Part shown: in pieces, positions 15,596 through 26,691 of the stretch
Layout of the letters: each line of letters begins with the position of its first letter
How positions within the stretch are numbered: the first letter of the stretch is position 1
The notes under the pieces: model-generated
Told to the model about the DNA's origin: nothing
What the model saw: the letters and a program-made list of their open reading frames with translations, nothing else
Databases searched by the model: none
Program-made: the position numbers and the translations under genes
Source: Ferribacterium limneticum
GTDB lineage: Bacteria; Pseudomonadota; Gammaproteobacteria; Burkholderiales; Rhodocyclaceae
Direction: 5' to 3'
Assembly: GCF_020510625.1 (NCBI RefSeq)
Contig: NZ_CP075191.1
Coordinates: forward strand, 2,580,001 to 2,644,000
DNA: 64,000 nucleotides

Positions 15596-17767
15596 TCAGT
15601 ATTTCACCCGGGCGAAATAGGTCTTCTCGGCTGCTTCGAGGGCCTGGCGAACGGTGACGATGCCCTGATCCTCCAGCAGCTTGACTAGCTTCAGGAAAAC
15701 CTCGCCGGTCGCCAGCGCATCTTCGAGGGCGTTGTGCCGCTTGCCGATGGTGATGCCAAGCCGCTCCAAGATAACGTCGAGCTTGTGCGATTCCTGATTC
15801 GGATGGACAACGGCGGAAAGCAGCAAGGTATCGAGCACCGGCTGGGTGAAGCGAATATTGGTCCGGTCCTCCTTGAGTTGGAGGAAACGCATGTCGAAGG
15901 CCGCATTGTGGGCAATCAGCACGGTGTCTTCGCAGAACTCGTGGAAAGCCGGCAGCACGACATCGATGTTCGGCTGGCCGCGCACCATGTCCTCGGTAAT
16001 GCCGTGAATCGGGATCGACTCCGGCTTCAGCGGAATTTCGGGGTCGACGATCTGGTTGAAGGTTTCCTGCCGCAACAGGCGGTTATTGACGATGCGGGCG
16101 GCGCCGATCTGGATGATCTCGTCGCCGTTGGACGGTTCCAGCCCGGTCGTTTCGGTATCGAAGACGGTATAAGTGAGTTCGGACAGCTTGCGGTCGAGGT
16201 CGATCGATTTGTCTTCGAACTTGAAAAGGTCGAAGTCATAGTATTCCGGACGCCCCTTACCCCGGGTACGCTCTTCCTGATCCTGTTCGACTTCGGGCGT
16301 CGCCACCGGCAACACGAAGCGGAAGTAGGCACGATGCGCCGCCTTTTCGCGCTGATACCAGATCTCGCCACCGTGCCGATCGATCACATCCCGCAGGGTC
16401 AGTGGCGAGGTTTCGCTGCCGATCTGCATGGCCTCCATTTCCCACGTATAGAACGTTTCCGACGACATAGCCGGCCCGGCCCAGATCAGGTCGAGATAGG
16501 CCAGTTTGCCGGAGGAAGTCAGGCGGAAGCGCAATTCGCGTGGATCGTAGTGATCCTGCAGCTTCGAGGCGAGACAGACCAGCGCGAAGACGAGCGAAAA
16601 ACTGTCGGCCTTGATCCACAAGGCATCATCCATTTCTTCAGTCTTGCTCGGCAGTTTGAGCTTGTCATCGATACGGCGCTGGGCGGCAGCGATGATGTCG
16701 ATGCCGAGAATGTCTTCAAGCGGCCAGCGCGTCTTGATCGCATCGGAAAACTGGCTCATGGTCTGGTCGATGACCTGGCTGCGCTTGGCCACTTCGTCGT
16801 CGATCACGTGCAGAAAGCGCTCACGCAACTCGGCTTCCATGTCCGGATAATCGAGCAGATTGGCAACCGCTGCGCGGATGTTGCCAATCGAGGAACGGCT
16901 GCCCTGGGTCAGCGTGTGCAGCGCCTGATCCCGGCGTTCTTCTTCCTCGATGCTGCGGGTAATGTTTTCGACGGTCAGCACGTAGCCCGACATCGAGGCT
17001 TCAGTGGCCTCACCGGAGGTCGCCAGCACCGGCACCATCTGGATGCGCAACAACTGGCCACCGCGCGTTGTCGTGATGAAGTTCGAAATCGCCGTCTTGC
17101 CGGCAACCAAACGCTGGTGAATGACTTCGCGGGCATGCTCGATCTGCCCTTTTTCGAGAATCGAGAAAATCGAACGTCCCAGGCCGATCAGCGCGCCGCC
17201 CGCCACCGAGGTCGGGCCTTGCGACAGTGCCTTGAACTGCAGGCGAGCCCGGTTGTTGTAGAGCAGGATGCGACCATCGAGATTGCAGACGACAACGGCC
17301 TGGGCCAGTTCCGACATCAGCGCCGCCAGCCGGTTTTTCTCTTCCTCGACGGAGGCCTTGGCCGTGGCTATCTGCGCATCGACATCGTCCATCAGGGCAT
17401 CGCGCTGTTGGGCAAGATCGTTTGCCGCCTGCGCCAGTTGCATCACTTCCGGCGGACCTTCGATCGTCACCCGGAAATTGCGGTTGGCCCCCAGCATCAG
17501 GCGCAGGGTCTCCGCCATGCGCAGCAAACCCTCGACGTATTGCTTGAACAGCTTGTGCAGAACCAGCACGCCAATGACAAAACCAAACAGCGTCATCATG
17601 GTTCCAACCGGCAGTCGCGACAGCAACAGCCCGGTCAGCATGCTGCGCTCGGCTTCCTTCATGTCCAGCCAGACCAGCAAGGAAGTCACGACAAACGGAC
17701 CGGTCATCAGCAGACCGAGAACAACCACGGCAATGATTAAACGATGTTTGGCCTTCATGGCACGCAT
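15596..17767 (-). CDS. Membrane histidine-kinase-like protein fused to DnaQ-type 3'-5' exonuclease
   Basis: 723 residues. Two membrane helices (about 9-33 and 52-72), a coiled linker, a PAS-like domain (about 150-270), a DHp-like helix pair whose expected histidine is missing (TLTQGSRSSIGNIRAAVANL), and an ATPase-like domain without clear N and G boxes. The C-terminal ~190 residues are an intact DEDDh exonuclease: VFDTETTGLEP, IAHNAAFDMRFLQ, KRHNALEDALAT. So a dead kinase scaffold carries a probably live nuclease at the membrane. It lies between the receiver gene (17827) and the DUF294 genes. Target nucleic acid or nucleotide is unknown. Start at 17767; ATG 17758 is also possible. Confidence 0.85.
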   Translation of the reverse strand: MRAMKAKHRLIIAVVVLGLLMTGPFVVTSLLVWLDMKEAERSMLTGLLLSRLPVGTMMTLFGFVIGVLVLHKLFKQYVEGLLRMAETLRLMLGANRNFRVTIEGPPEVMQLAQAANDLAQQRDALMDDVDAQIATAKASVEEEKNRLAALMSELAQAVVVCNLDGRILLYNNRARLQFKALSQGPTSVAGGALIGLGRSIFSILEKGQIEHAREVIHQRLVAGKTAISNFITTTRGGQLLRIQMVPVLATSGEATEASMSGYVLTVENITRSIEEEERRDQALHTLTQGSRSSIGNIRAAVANLLDYPDMEAELRERFLHVIDDEVAKRSQVIDQTMSQFSDAIKTRWPLEDILGIDIIAAAQRRIDDKLKLPSKTEEMDDALWIKADSFSLVFALVCLASKLQDHYDPRELRFRLTSSGKLAYLDLIWAGPAMSSETFYTWEMEAMQIGSETSPLTLRDVIDRHGGEIWYQREKAAHRAYFRFVLPVATPEVEQDQEERTRGKGRPEYYDFDLFKFEDKSIDLDRKLSELTYTVFDTETTGLEPSNGDEIIQIGAARIVNNRLLRQETFNQIVDPEIPLKPESIPIHGITEDMVRGQPNIDVVLPAFHEFCEDTVLIAHNAAFDMRFLQLKEDRTNIRFTQPVLDTLLLSAVVHPNQESHKLDVILERLGITIGKRHNALEDALATGEVFLKLVKLLEDQGIVTVRQALEAAEKTYFARVKY

Positions 17768-17826
17768 CCCGACAAAATGGGTTTGGATTTCGACCTGCTC
17801 AGGCCGTCGCCCCGGAAAATCGGCGA

Positions 17827-18198
17827 TCAGGCAACCCCGAGCATGGTCTTGACCTTGGCGACCAGATCCTTGGTCGAAAACGGCTTGGTGACGTAGGCAT
17901 CAGCCCCGATCGCCAGGCCTTTGGCCACCTCGGTATCGCGTCCCTTGGCGGTCAGCATGACAATCTGCAAACCCGTTCTGGCGGGGTCGGCGCGCAAGGC
18001 TTCGCAGACTTCAAAGCCGGATTTCTTCGGCATCATCACGTCGAGCAGAACGAGGTCGGGGCTGAAGCTCGCCACCTTGGCCAGAGCCTCTTCACCGTCG
18101 ACGGCGACGGCGACATCGAAGCCCTCTTTTTTCATCAAGAACTCAAGCGAGATGACGATATTCGGTTCGTCATCGACGATAAGGATTTTTTTGGTCAT
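17827..18198 (-). CDS. Receiver-only response regulator next to CrbS-like kinase
   Basis: 123 residues: MTKKILIVDDEPNIVISLEF, phosphoacceptor in LVLLDVMMPKKSGFE, conserved Thr/Lys in MLTAKG and YVTKPFS. All receiver residues are intact. There is no output domain, whereas CrbR, the partner of CrbS in Vibrio and Pseudomonas, has a LuxR-type DNA-binding domain. The start at 18198 has AGGGAG just upstream; the longer frame to 18297 would overlap the kinase gene deeply. It begins 17 bp after the kinase gene ends, and likely signals by protein contact. Confidence 0.9.
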   Translation of the reverse strand: MTKKILIVDDEPNIVISLEFLMKKEGFDVAVAVDGEEALAKVASFSPDLVLLDVMMPKKSGFEVCEALRADPARTGLQIVMLTAKGRDTEVAKGLAIGADAYVTKPFSTKDLVAKVKTMLGVA

Positions 18199-18214
18199 AT
18201 GTTTGTCTCCCTTG

Positions 18215-20926
18215 TTATTCCTCCGATGCCGGTAAGGGCACCGTGAAAATGAAATTCGCACCCTCGCCCGGGTGGCTTTCAACCCAAAGCTTACCACCGA
18301 AATATTCGATGATCTGCCGACTGATCGGCAAGCCCAGACCCGTGCCTTTAGGCTTGCCGGTCAGGGTGTTTCCACCCTGCCGGAATTTCTCGAAAATGAC
18401 ATCGCACTCTTCATGCGTCAAACCCGGTCCGTTGTCCTTGACCTCGACCCGAACCATCTGGCCATCGACGCCAACCTTGACCTGAACACAGCCAAGCTCC
18501 CCCGGCACGAATTTGACGGCATTCGACAACAGGTTGATCAAAACCTGCGTCAAGCGATCACGATCAGCCAGTACGATCGGCCCGCTGGCGGGAATATCGC
18601 CCTCCAGCAGCACGCCCTTCTCACGGAACAACTGGCCGACCGAATCCATGGTCTCGCGGGCAATCTCGCCGAGATCGACTTCGCCGGTCGTCCATTCCGC
18701 GCGCCCAGACTCCAGCTTGGCCATATCGAGAATCTGGTTGATCAGCCGAGTCAGCCGCTCGGCTTCACCGACGATGATGCCGAGAAATCGCGTCCGGTCA
18801 GCCAGCTCCAGCCGCGGGTCTTCATGCAGCATTTCGGACAAGGCCCGAATCGATGTCAGCGGCGTGCGCAGCTCATGCGTCACGGTCGAGATGAAATCGT
18901 CCTTCATGCGGTCCAGTTCGCGCAGACGTTCATTCGCCTCGCGCAGCTCACTCGTTGCCGCTTCGAGCTCACGCTGCTTGGCTTCCAGTTCGCGGCTGTG
19001 GGCCCGTACCTGGGTCGCCTCGTCGAGAATATCGAGCACCTCTTCCAGGCCGAGATCTTCTTCCTGCGCCACCGAAGCCACCATCACCCGGGCACTGGCC
19101 GAACCAATCGCCCCGGCCAGCTCGGCTTCGGCAAACTGCACGAACTGCGCGTCGACAGGCAGGCTGCGCCAATCAGCCAGCCCCCTGCCCTGGGCATAGA
19201 GGCTCAATTGCTGGTGCGCCCGCGACGCCCCCAAAAATCGTTCAAGCAGGCCGACCAGGGCGTCCAGCGAAGCTTTGCCACGCCACAGCCTGGCCTCGGC
19301 CTTGCGTGGATCAAAGCGAAAGACATCGACGAAACGTTCTGCCTGGCTAGCCTCCACGGCATCCGGCGTCGAGTTCAGCGATACCGCCACATAAGCACCA
19401 ATATTGGCCAGCATGCTCCACCACAGGCAATGCGATATTTCGTCCAGTCCGCCCAGGCCAAACAAGGCCTGCGCCTTCAGCCAGCCGATGCCGAACAGGC
19501 CATGCTCGACAAAGCCGCTCGCCATCCAGCCGGACTTGGCAAACGACGGCAGCAACAAGGTGTAAAGCCAGATCGCAAAGCCGGCTGATAACCCGGCCAC
19601 GGCGCCGGCCCGCGTGCCCTGCTTCCAGTACATGCCACCGAACATGGCCGGGGCAAACTGGGCAACCGCCGTAAATGAAATCAGACCGATACCAACCAGC
19701 GCATAGGCTTCGCCAGCCGCCCGGAAATAGATATAGCCAAGGAGCAGGATCAACGCGATGGCGACGCGCCGGATGCCAATCAACAAGCCGGAAAGATCCT
19801 GTCGTTTTTCTGCCTGCAACCAGGGCGAGCGCAACAGCCAGGGCATGACCAGATCGTTGCAGACCATGGTCGACAGGGCGATGGTTTCAACGATCACCAT
19901 GCCGGTCGCCGCCGACAGGCCACCAATGAAAGCGAGCAGCGCCAGCGCCTCGGCGCCACGCGCCAGAGGCAGCGTCAACACGAAGGTATCCGGATTGAAT
20001 CCCTGCCCGCCAAAATGCAGCAGGCCACCGAGCGCCAGCGGCAGCACGAAGATATTGATCAGCAGCAGATAAAGCGGAAAGAGCCAGACAGCGCGCTTGA
20101 GGTGGGACTCATCGACGTTTTCAACCACAATGATCTGGAACTGGCGTGGCAAGAAAATGATCGCCAGGCCGGAGAGCACGATCAGCGCAGTCCACGTTCC
20201 GGCCCGACTCGAATCCAGTTGCAGGAGACGGCCCAGCTCCGGACTCGCCGCTGCCCGTTGGAACAGATCGCCCAGTCCGCCAAACATGCCATAAGTCACA
20301 AACAGGCCGACCGCCATGAAGGCGATGAGTTTGACCACCGACTCGAAAGCCACGGCGGCTACCATGCCCTCGTGCCGCTCCGTCGCATCGAGATGGCGTG
20401 TTCCGAACAGGATGGAGAAAAGTGCGAGAACGGCGGCAATCAGAAACGTTGAATCCAGCCCCCAGAACTGCACGGAACTGCCGGAGTGCGCCAGCAGGAC
20501 ATCAAGACTGGCCGCCATCGCCTTCAATTGCAGCGCAATGTAAGGCACCACACCAATGACTGCGATGACCGTAACCATGCCGGCCAGCAACTGGCTCTTG
20601 CCGTAGCGCGAGGCGATGAAGTCGGCAATCGAGGTAATGCGCTGCGCCTTGCTGATGCGGATCATCTTGATGATGACGCCGACGCACAGCAGCATCAGGG
20701 TCGGGCCGAGATAGATGGTCAGGAAGGAGAGCCCGCCCGAGGTTGCCCGTCCGACACTGCCGTAGAAAGTCCAGGAAGTGCAATAAACGGCCAGCGACAG
20801 CGCGTAGACATTGGCGGAAATAATCGACTTGCCGGCATCGGCCCGCGCGTCGCCAAAACGCGCCACACCGAACAACAGGCCAAGATAGGCCGCCGCCAGC
20901 AGGGCGATGAACCATCCGGACAGCAT
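18215..20926 (-). CDS. CrbS-like sensor: SSF transporter fused to histidine kinase
   Basis: 903 residues. Residues 1 to ~500 form about 13 helices of a sodium/solute symporter fold (ANVYALSLAVYCTSWTFYGS near the start). A linker of about 130 residues and a coiled coil follow (SRELEAKQRELEAATSELRE), then HisKA with DDFISTVTHELRTPLTSIRA (about 675) and a complete HATPase (NLLSNAVKF, DNGPGL, GTGLGLPISRQIIEYFGG). CrbS proteins of this type control acs and acetate use; linkage to acs here supports the same role. Its ATG directly follows the stop TAA of the small membrane gene upstream (20927), so translation is coupled. Confidence 0.88.
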   Translation of the reverse strand: MLSGWFIALLAAAYLGLLFGVARFGDARADAGKSIISANVYALSLAVYCTSWTFYGSVGRATSGGLSFLTIYLGPTLMLLCVGVIIKMIRISKAQRITSIADFIASRYGKSQLLAGMVTVIAVIGVVPYIALQLKAMAASLDVLLAHSGSSVQFWGLDSTFLIAAVLALFSILFGTRHLDATERHEGMVAAVAFESVVKLIAFMAVGLFVTYGMFGGLGDLFQRAAASPELGRLLQLDSSRAGTWTALIVLSGLAIIFLPRQFQIIVVENVDESHLKRAVWLFPLYLLLINIFVLPLALGGLLHFGGQGFNPDTFVLTLPLARGAEALALLAFIGGLSAATGMVIVETIALSTMVCNDLVMPWLLRSPWLQAEKRQDLSGLLIGIRRVAIALILLLGYIYFRAAGEAYALVGIGLISFTAVAQFAPAMFGGMYWKQGTRAGAVAGLSAGFAIWLYTLLLPSFAKSGWMASGFVEHGLFGIGWLKAQALFGLGGLDEISHCLWWSMLANIGAYVAVSLNSTPDAVEASQAERFVDVFRFDPRKAEARLWRGKASLDALVGLLERFLGASRAHQQLSLYAQGRGLADWRSLPVDAQFVQFAEAELAGAIGSASARVMVASVAQEEDLGLEEVLDILDEATQVRAHSRELEAKQRELEAATSELREANERLRELDRMKDDFISTVTHELRTPLTSIRALSEMLHEDPRLELADRTRFLGIIVGEAERLTRLINQILDMAKLESGRAEWTTGEVDLGEIARETMDSVGQLFREKGVLLEGDIPASGPIVLADRDRLTQVLINLLSNAVKFVPGELGCVQVKVGVDGQMVRVEVKDNGPGLTHEECDVIFEKFRQGGNTLTGKPKGTGLGLPISRQIIEYFGGKLWVESHPGEGANFIFTVPLPASEE

Positions 20927-21121
20927 TTACTTGCCCCGCCGCTCGGCCACCCAGGCGGCCAATGCAATCAGCCCGGCCCAGACACCGAAGAGATAGAGAT
21001 AGCTTGCCGGAATGCCCCCCAGGCTGCCATCAGGCAAACTGAGCAAGGGATAGGTCAGCAGCGGCACACCGAGCAGGCTGAGCGCAGCCAGTCGTTGCCG
21101 GATCGGATTTGCTCGTTTCAC
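20927..21121 (-). CDS. Small two-helix membrane protein preceding the CrbS-like kinase
   Basis: 64 residues from a GTG at 21121 (KRANPIRQRLAALSLLGVPL, then a second helix SYLYLFGVWAGLIALAAW). The GTG is chosen because GGAGGG sits a few bases before it and because a longer frame to 21157 would read through a terminator hairpin (21146-21176). The stop is joined to the kinase start (TAAATG). Similar small proteins often precede SSF-kinase genes, but I do not recognise a family; a partner subunit is possible. Confidence 0.7.
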   Translation of the reverse strand: MKRANPIRQRLAALSLLGVPLLTYPLLSLPDGSLGGIPASYLYLFGVWAGLIALAAWVAERRGK

Positions 21122-21145
21122 CCCCGACCCTCCGCACAAAATAAA

Positions 21146-21176
21146 AACGGCCGGCACGCCAAGCGTGCCAGCCGTT
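21146..21176 (-). terminator. Terminator between acs and the CrbS-like operon
   Basis: Arms 21146-21159 and 21163-21176 (one mismatch, 3-base loop), followed on the minus strand by TTTTTATTTTG. It ends about 25 bp before the small membrane gene, leaving too little room for a full promoter downstream of it; read-through from acs or a promoter overlapping the hairpin is needed. Confidence 0.8.
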
Positions 21177-21323
21177 CGGGAATGTGGCCAGATGCGTCCA
21201 CACGGGAGGCCACCTTATGGGCGACCATTGTCTCCTCCTTGCCCCTTGTTCGATAGAAACGGCCAGGCAAGTGCGCCATTTCCTTTTGACTGTACTGCAC
21301 GGACAACCCGAAGACTGTCCGCT

Positions 21324-21362
21324 GGCAACCGGGTTTTGCCTGTTGGGGCGAAACCCGGTGCC
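21324..21362 (-). terminator. Hairpin directly after acs
   Basis: Long interrupted stem (GGCAACCGGGTTTTGCC against GGCGAAACCCGGTGCC) starting about 8 bp after the acs stop. No T run follows on the minus strand, so it may protect the mRNA 3' end or act as a weak terminator. On the plus strand it is followed by a T run. Confidence 0.5.
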
Positions 21363-21369
21363 ATTTTTC

Positions 21370-23334
<1,965 letters not shown>

Positions 23335-23606
23335 ATTCTTCTCCTCTGCGGTACTTCGCAATTTATGTTGAAACAACCGATTGGATCTCGGGCTTGACCC
23401 CGGGACTGTGTAAAGCCGCGCAAGCTGGAGAACACTTCAATCCCCTCGCCAGCGTTGATGCGGCATTAGACGTCGATATTCTTACAAAGGCCTTACGAAA
23501 TCACGCTGCGCCGCAGCAATTCGGTAACATTTCATGCCAATGACTACCCGCCCGCGGCTCGGCAATTTGGCGTGGTAAACTTCTGGTCCCCCAACCCCAC
23601 CCATAG

Positions 23607-24146
23607 ATGATGCGCTCGCCAATCAAACACCTCGAATCGTTCATCTTCGCCAGTCGCTGGATACAGGCCCCGCTGTATCTTGGCCTGATCGTTGCCCAGG
23701 TCGTCTATTGCTGGCTGTTCATGGTCGAACTGAGCCATTTGGTTCATAACGCCATCGACGCCGCACACATCAGTGAAGCCGAGATCATGCTGTCCGTGCT
23801 TGGCCTGATTGACGTCGTGATGATTGCCAATCTGCTGGTCATGGTAATTGTTGGCGGCTACGAAACCTTCGTCTCGCGCCTCGACCTCGAAGACCATCCG
23901 GATCAGCCGGAATGGCTTTCCCACGTCAATGCCGGCGTGCTCAAGATCAAGCTGTCGACGGCTATCATCGGCATCTCGTCGATCCACCTGCTGAAGAGCT
24001 TCATCAATGCCGCCAACCTGTCCGAGCACACCTTGATGTGGCAGGTCGTCATTCACGTCGTATTCCTTTTCTCCGCCCTGGCCATGGCGCTTGTCGACAA
24101 GACCATGACCCAGACCCTTGCCCTGCAACATCAAAAAAACCACTGA
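23607..24146 (+). CDS. UPF0114 (YqhA-like) membrane protein
   Basis: 179 residues, four membrane helices (about 20-45, 60-82, 108-130, 136-158 by hydrophobicity). It matches the YqhA/TIGR00645 family: [57 protein letters not shown]. Function of the family is not established. It ends 14 bp before the fumarase gene on the same strand, so they may be co-transcribed. Divergent from acs over a 272-bp gap that must hold both promoters. Confidence 0.88.
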   Translation: MMRSPIKHLESFIFASRWIQAPLYLGLIVAQVVYCWLFMVELSHLVHNAIDAAHISEAEIMLSVLGLIDVVMIANLLVMVIVGGYETFVSRLDLEDHPDQPEWLSHVNAGVLKIKLSTAIIGISSIHLLKSFINAANLSEHTLMWQVVIHVVFLFSALAMALVDKTMTQTLALQHQKNH

Positions 24147-24159
24147 CCCGGAGTTGCGC

Positions 24160-25692
24160 ATGACCGCCATCAAACAGGAAGACCTGATCCAGTCCGTCGC
24201 CGATGCTTTCCAGTACATCAGCTACTACCACCCGCTGGATTACATCAAGGCATTGGGTGAAGCCTATGAGCGCGAAGAATCCCCCGCTGCCAAGGACGCC
24301 ATTGCCCAGATCCTGACCAACTCCCGGATGTCCGCCGAAGGTCACCGCCCGATCTGCCAGGACACCGGTATCGGCATGGTCTTCATCAAGGTCGGTATGC
24401 AGGTCACCTGGCCGGATGCGACGATGAGCATCCAGCAGATGATCGACGAAGGCGTTCGCCGCGCCTACGGCAACCCGGACAACCCGCTGCGCGCCTCGGT
24501 GCTGGCCGACCCGGCCGGCGCCCGCAAGAACACCAAGGACAACACCCCGGCCGTCGTCCATTTCGAAATTGTTCCCGGCCATCACGTCGAAGTGATCTGT
24601 GCTGCCAAGGGCGGCGGCTCCGAAGCCAAGTCCAAGTTCGCCATGCTCAACCCGTCCGACGATCTCGTCGACTGGGTACTCAAGAAGATCCCGGAAATGG
24701 GCGCCGGCTGGTGTCCGCCCGGCATCATCGGCATCGGCATCGGCGGCACGCCGGAAAAGGCGATGCTGCTGGCCAAGGAATCGATCATGGCGCCGGTCGA
24801 CATCCATGAACTGAAAGCCAAGGCCGCCACCGGCACCAAGCTGACCCGTCCGGAAGAACTGCGCCTTGAACTGATGGAAAAGATCAACGCCCTGGGCGTC
24901 GGCGCCCAGGGCCTGGGCGGCCTGACCACCGTGCTCGACGTCAAGGTGCTGGATTATCCCTGCCACGCCGCCAACCTGCCGGTTGCCCTGGTCCCGAACT
25001 GCGCCGCAACGCGTCACTGCCATTTCCATCTGGACGGCTCCGGCCCGGCCAAGCTCGAAGTGCCGAAGCTGGAAGACTGGCCGGCCGTCACCTGGACGCC
25101 GGACCTCAAGTCGGCGACTCAGGTCAACCTGAACACGCTGACCAAGGAAGAAGTTGCCGCCTGGAAACCGGGCCAGAAGCTGCTCCTCAACGGCAAGATG
25201 CTGACCGGCCGCGATGCCGCCCACAAGCGGATTTCCGACATGCTGGCCAAGGGCGAAAAGCTGCCGGTCGACTTCACCAACCGCGTCATTTACTACGTCG
25301 GCCCGGTCGATCCGGTGCGTGACGAAGTCGTCGGCCCGGCCGGCCCGACCACCGGCACCCGGATGGACAAGTTCACCCGCATGATGCTCGAGCAGACCGG
25401 CCTGATCTCGATGATCGGCAAATCCGAACGCGGCCCGGTCGCCATCGAGGCGATCAAGGACAACAAGTCGGCTTACCTGATGGCCGTCGGCGGCGCCGCC
25501 TACCTGGTCGCCAAGGCTATCAAGTCGGCCAAGGTCGTCGGCTTTGCCGATCTGGGCATGGAAGCCATCTACGAGTTTGATGTCGAGAACATGCCGGTGA
25601 CCGTTGCGGTCGACTCCTCAGGCATCAGCGTGCATGAAACCGGCCCGAAGGAATGGCAAGTCAAGATCGGCAAGATTCCGCTCAAGGCCTGA
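24160..25692 (+). CDS. fumA: Class I (iron-sulfur) fumarate hydratase
   Basis: 510 residues, a fused alpha-beta class I fumarase. It interconverts fumarate and malate in the TCA cycle using a [4Fe-4S] cluster and is oxygen-sensitive. Seen: HRPICQDTGIGMVFIKVG, CAAKGGGSEAKSK, CHFHLDGSGPAK, GPTTGTRMDKFT and the final beta-domain DSSGISVHETGPKEW. Cysteines in QDTGIG-adjacent PICQ and in other conserved positions are likely cluster ligands. The start at 24160 has CCGGAG before it; the frame to 24118 overlaps the upstream gene. A strong terminator follows at 25707. Confidence 0.95.
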   Translation: MTAIKQEDLIQSVADAFQYISYYHPLDYIKALGEAYEREESPAAKDAIAQILTNSRMSAEGHRPICQDTGIGMVFIKVGMQVTWPDATMSIQQMIDEGVRRAYGNPDNPLRASVLADPAGARKNTKDNTPAVVHFEIVPGHHVEVICAAKGGGSEAKSKFAMLNPSDDLVDWVLKKIPEMGAGWCPPGIIGIGIGGTPEKAMLLAKESIMAPVDIHELKAKAATGTKLTRPEELRLELMEKINALGVGAQGLGGLTTVLDVKVLDYPCHAANLPVALVPNCAATRHCHFHLDGSGPAKLEVPKLEDWPAVTWTPDLKSATQVNLNTLTKEEVAAWKPGQKLLLNGKMLTGRDAAHKRISDMLAKGEKLPVDFTNRVIYYVGPVDPVRDEVVGPAGPTTGTRMDKFTRMMLEQTGLISMIGKSERGPVAIEAIKDNKSAYLMAVGGAAYLVAKAIKSAKVVGFADLGMEAIYEFDVENMPVTVAVDSSGISVHETGPKEWQVKIGKIPLKA

Positions 25693-25706
25693 TTGCCACC
25701 CAGTCC

Positions 25707-25740
25707 AAAAAGAAACCCGGCTTCGGCCGGGTTTCTTTTT
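25707..25740 (+). terminator. Terminator after fumarase
   Basis: Perfect stem AAAAAGAAACCCGGC / GCCGGGTTTCTTTTT with a TTCG tetraloop and a T run, 14 bp after the stop codon. The A run on the other side would let it work in both directions. Confidence 0.93.
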
Positions 25741-25878
25741 GGGGAGCGCCGCTTAACCAGCTTATGCCCTTCAAGAGCAGGCAGGTGGTATGCGATATGA
25801 TTGCAATATCGATTGAGGGCTACCAGAAGAAACATGAACCTCCGTCAAATGTTTGGCGGTGGCTAACCAGTAAAAAAT

Positions 25879-26670
25879 ATGTTCCGCAAATTCCGCATCC
25901 TGATCCTGCTGCTCATCCTTGCCACCGTTGGCCTTAGCGCATGGCGTTCAAACTCCCGGCTGACGGCCTGGGAGCACACGATTCATGTGGCGATCTACCC
26001 GATCGCAGCCGACAACTCGCCAGCCACCACCAGCTACGTCAATAGTCTGAACAAGGACAGCTTTGAGGAGATTGCCCAATGGATGCAGGCACAAACGGAC
26101 AAGGCGGGCCTTTCGGTGCTGCAGCCCATTGCCCTGAACGTCGCGCCGACAATCACCGAGCAGCCACCAATGCCCCCCCGCCAGCCGAGTGTGCTGGATG
26201 CCATCCTGTGGAGTCTGAAATTTCGTTGGTGGGCTTCGCAGCATGATCAGATTGCCGGGCCAAAGCCGCATATTCGGCTATTCGTGCTGTTTCACGATCC
26301 TGAACGAAACGGCGTGGTGCCGCATTCGACGGGCCTTTCCAAAGGGCAGATCGGCATCATCCACGCTTATGCCAGCCGCCAGCAGCGCCGGCAAAACAAC
26401 GTGGTGATTGCCCATGAACTGCTGCACACCTTCGGCGCCACGGACAAATACGACCTCAGCACCCTGCAGCCGATCTATCCGCAGGGTTACGCCGAGCCGG
26501 AGCGCAACCCTCGCCTACCGCAAGCCATGGCCGAAATCATGGGTGGCCGCACCCCGATTGAGGCGAACTCGTCCGAAATCCCGGACGGGCTGGCCGATAC
26601 GCTCATTGGCCCCGAAACGGCGCAGGAAATCGGCATGCTTCGAACTGCAGCCAACCCACACAAAAACTGA
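25879..26670 (+). CDS. Membrane-anchored zincin-type metalloprotease
   Basis: 263 residues. One N-terminal hydrophobic helix (RILILLLILATVGLSAW, residues 7-23) anchors or exports it. The core has VVIAHELLHTFGATDKYD, a HExxHxxGxxD zinc motif as in metzincin-like peptidases, followed by a loop rich in Pro and by IMGGRTPIEANSSEIPDGLA. The glutamate of HELLH is the expected catalytic base and the final Asp a possible third ligand. Substrate is unknown. It stands alone between the fumarase terminator and a convergent CorA-like gene. Confidence 0.78.
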   Translation: MFRKFRILILLLILATVGLSAWRSNSRLTAWEHTIHVAIYPIAADNSPATTSYVNSLNKDSFEEIAQWMQAQTDKAGLSVLQPIALNVAPTITEQPPMPPRQPSVLDAILWSLKFRWWASQHDQIAGPKPHIRLFVLFHDPERNGVVPHSTGLSKGQIGIIHAYASRQQRRQNNVVIAHELLHTFGATDKYDLSTLQPIYPQGYAEPERNPRLPQAMAEIMGGRTPIEANSSEIPDGLADTLIGPETAQEIGMLRTAANPHKN

Positions 26671-26691
26671 AATGATTGGCGGGCGAGCGAA

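Noticed and set aside
15734-17740. A 668-codon plus-strand frame opposite the exonuclease fusion
   Set aside because: Antisense shadow with no family resemblance.
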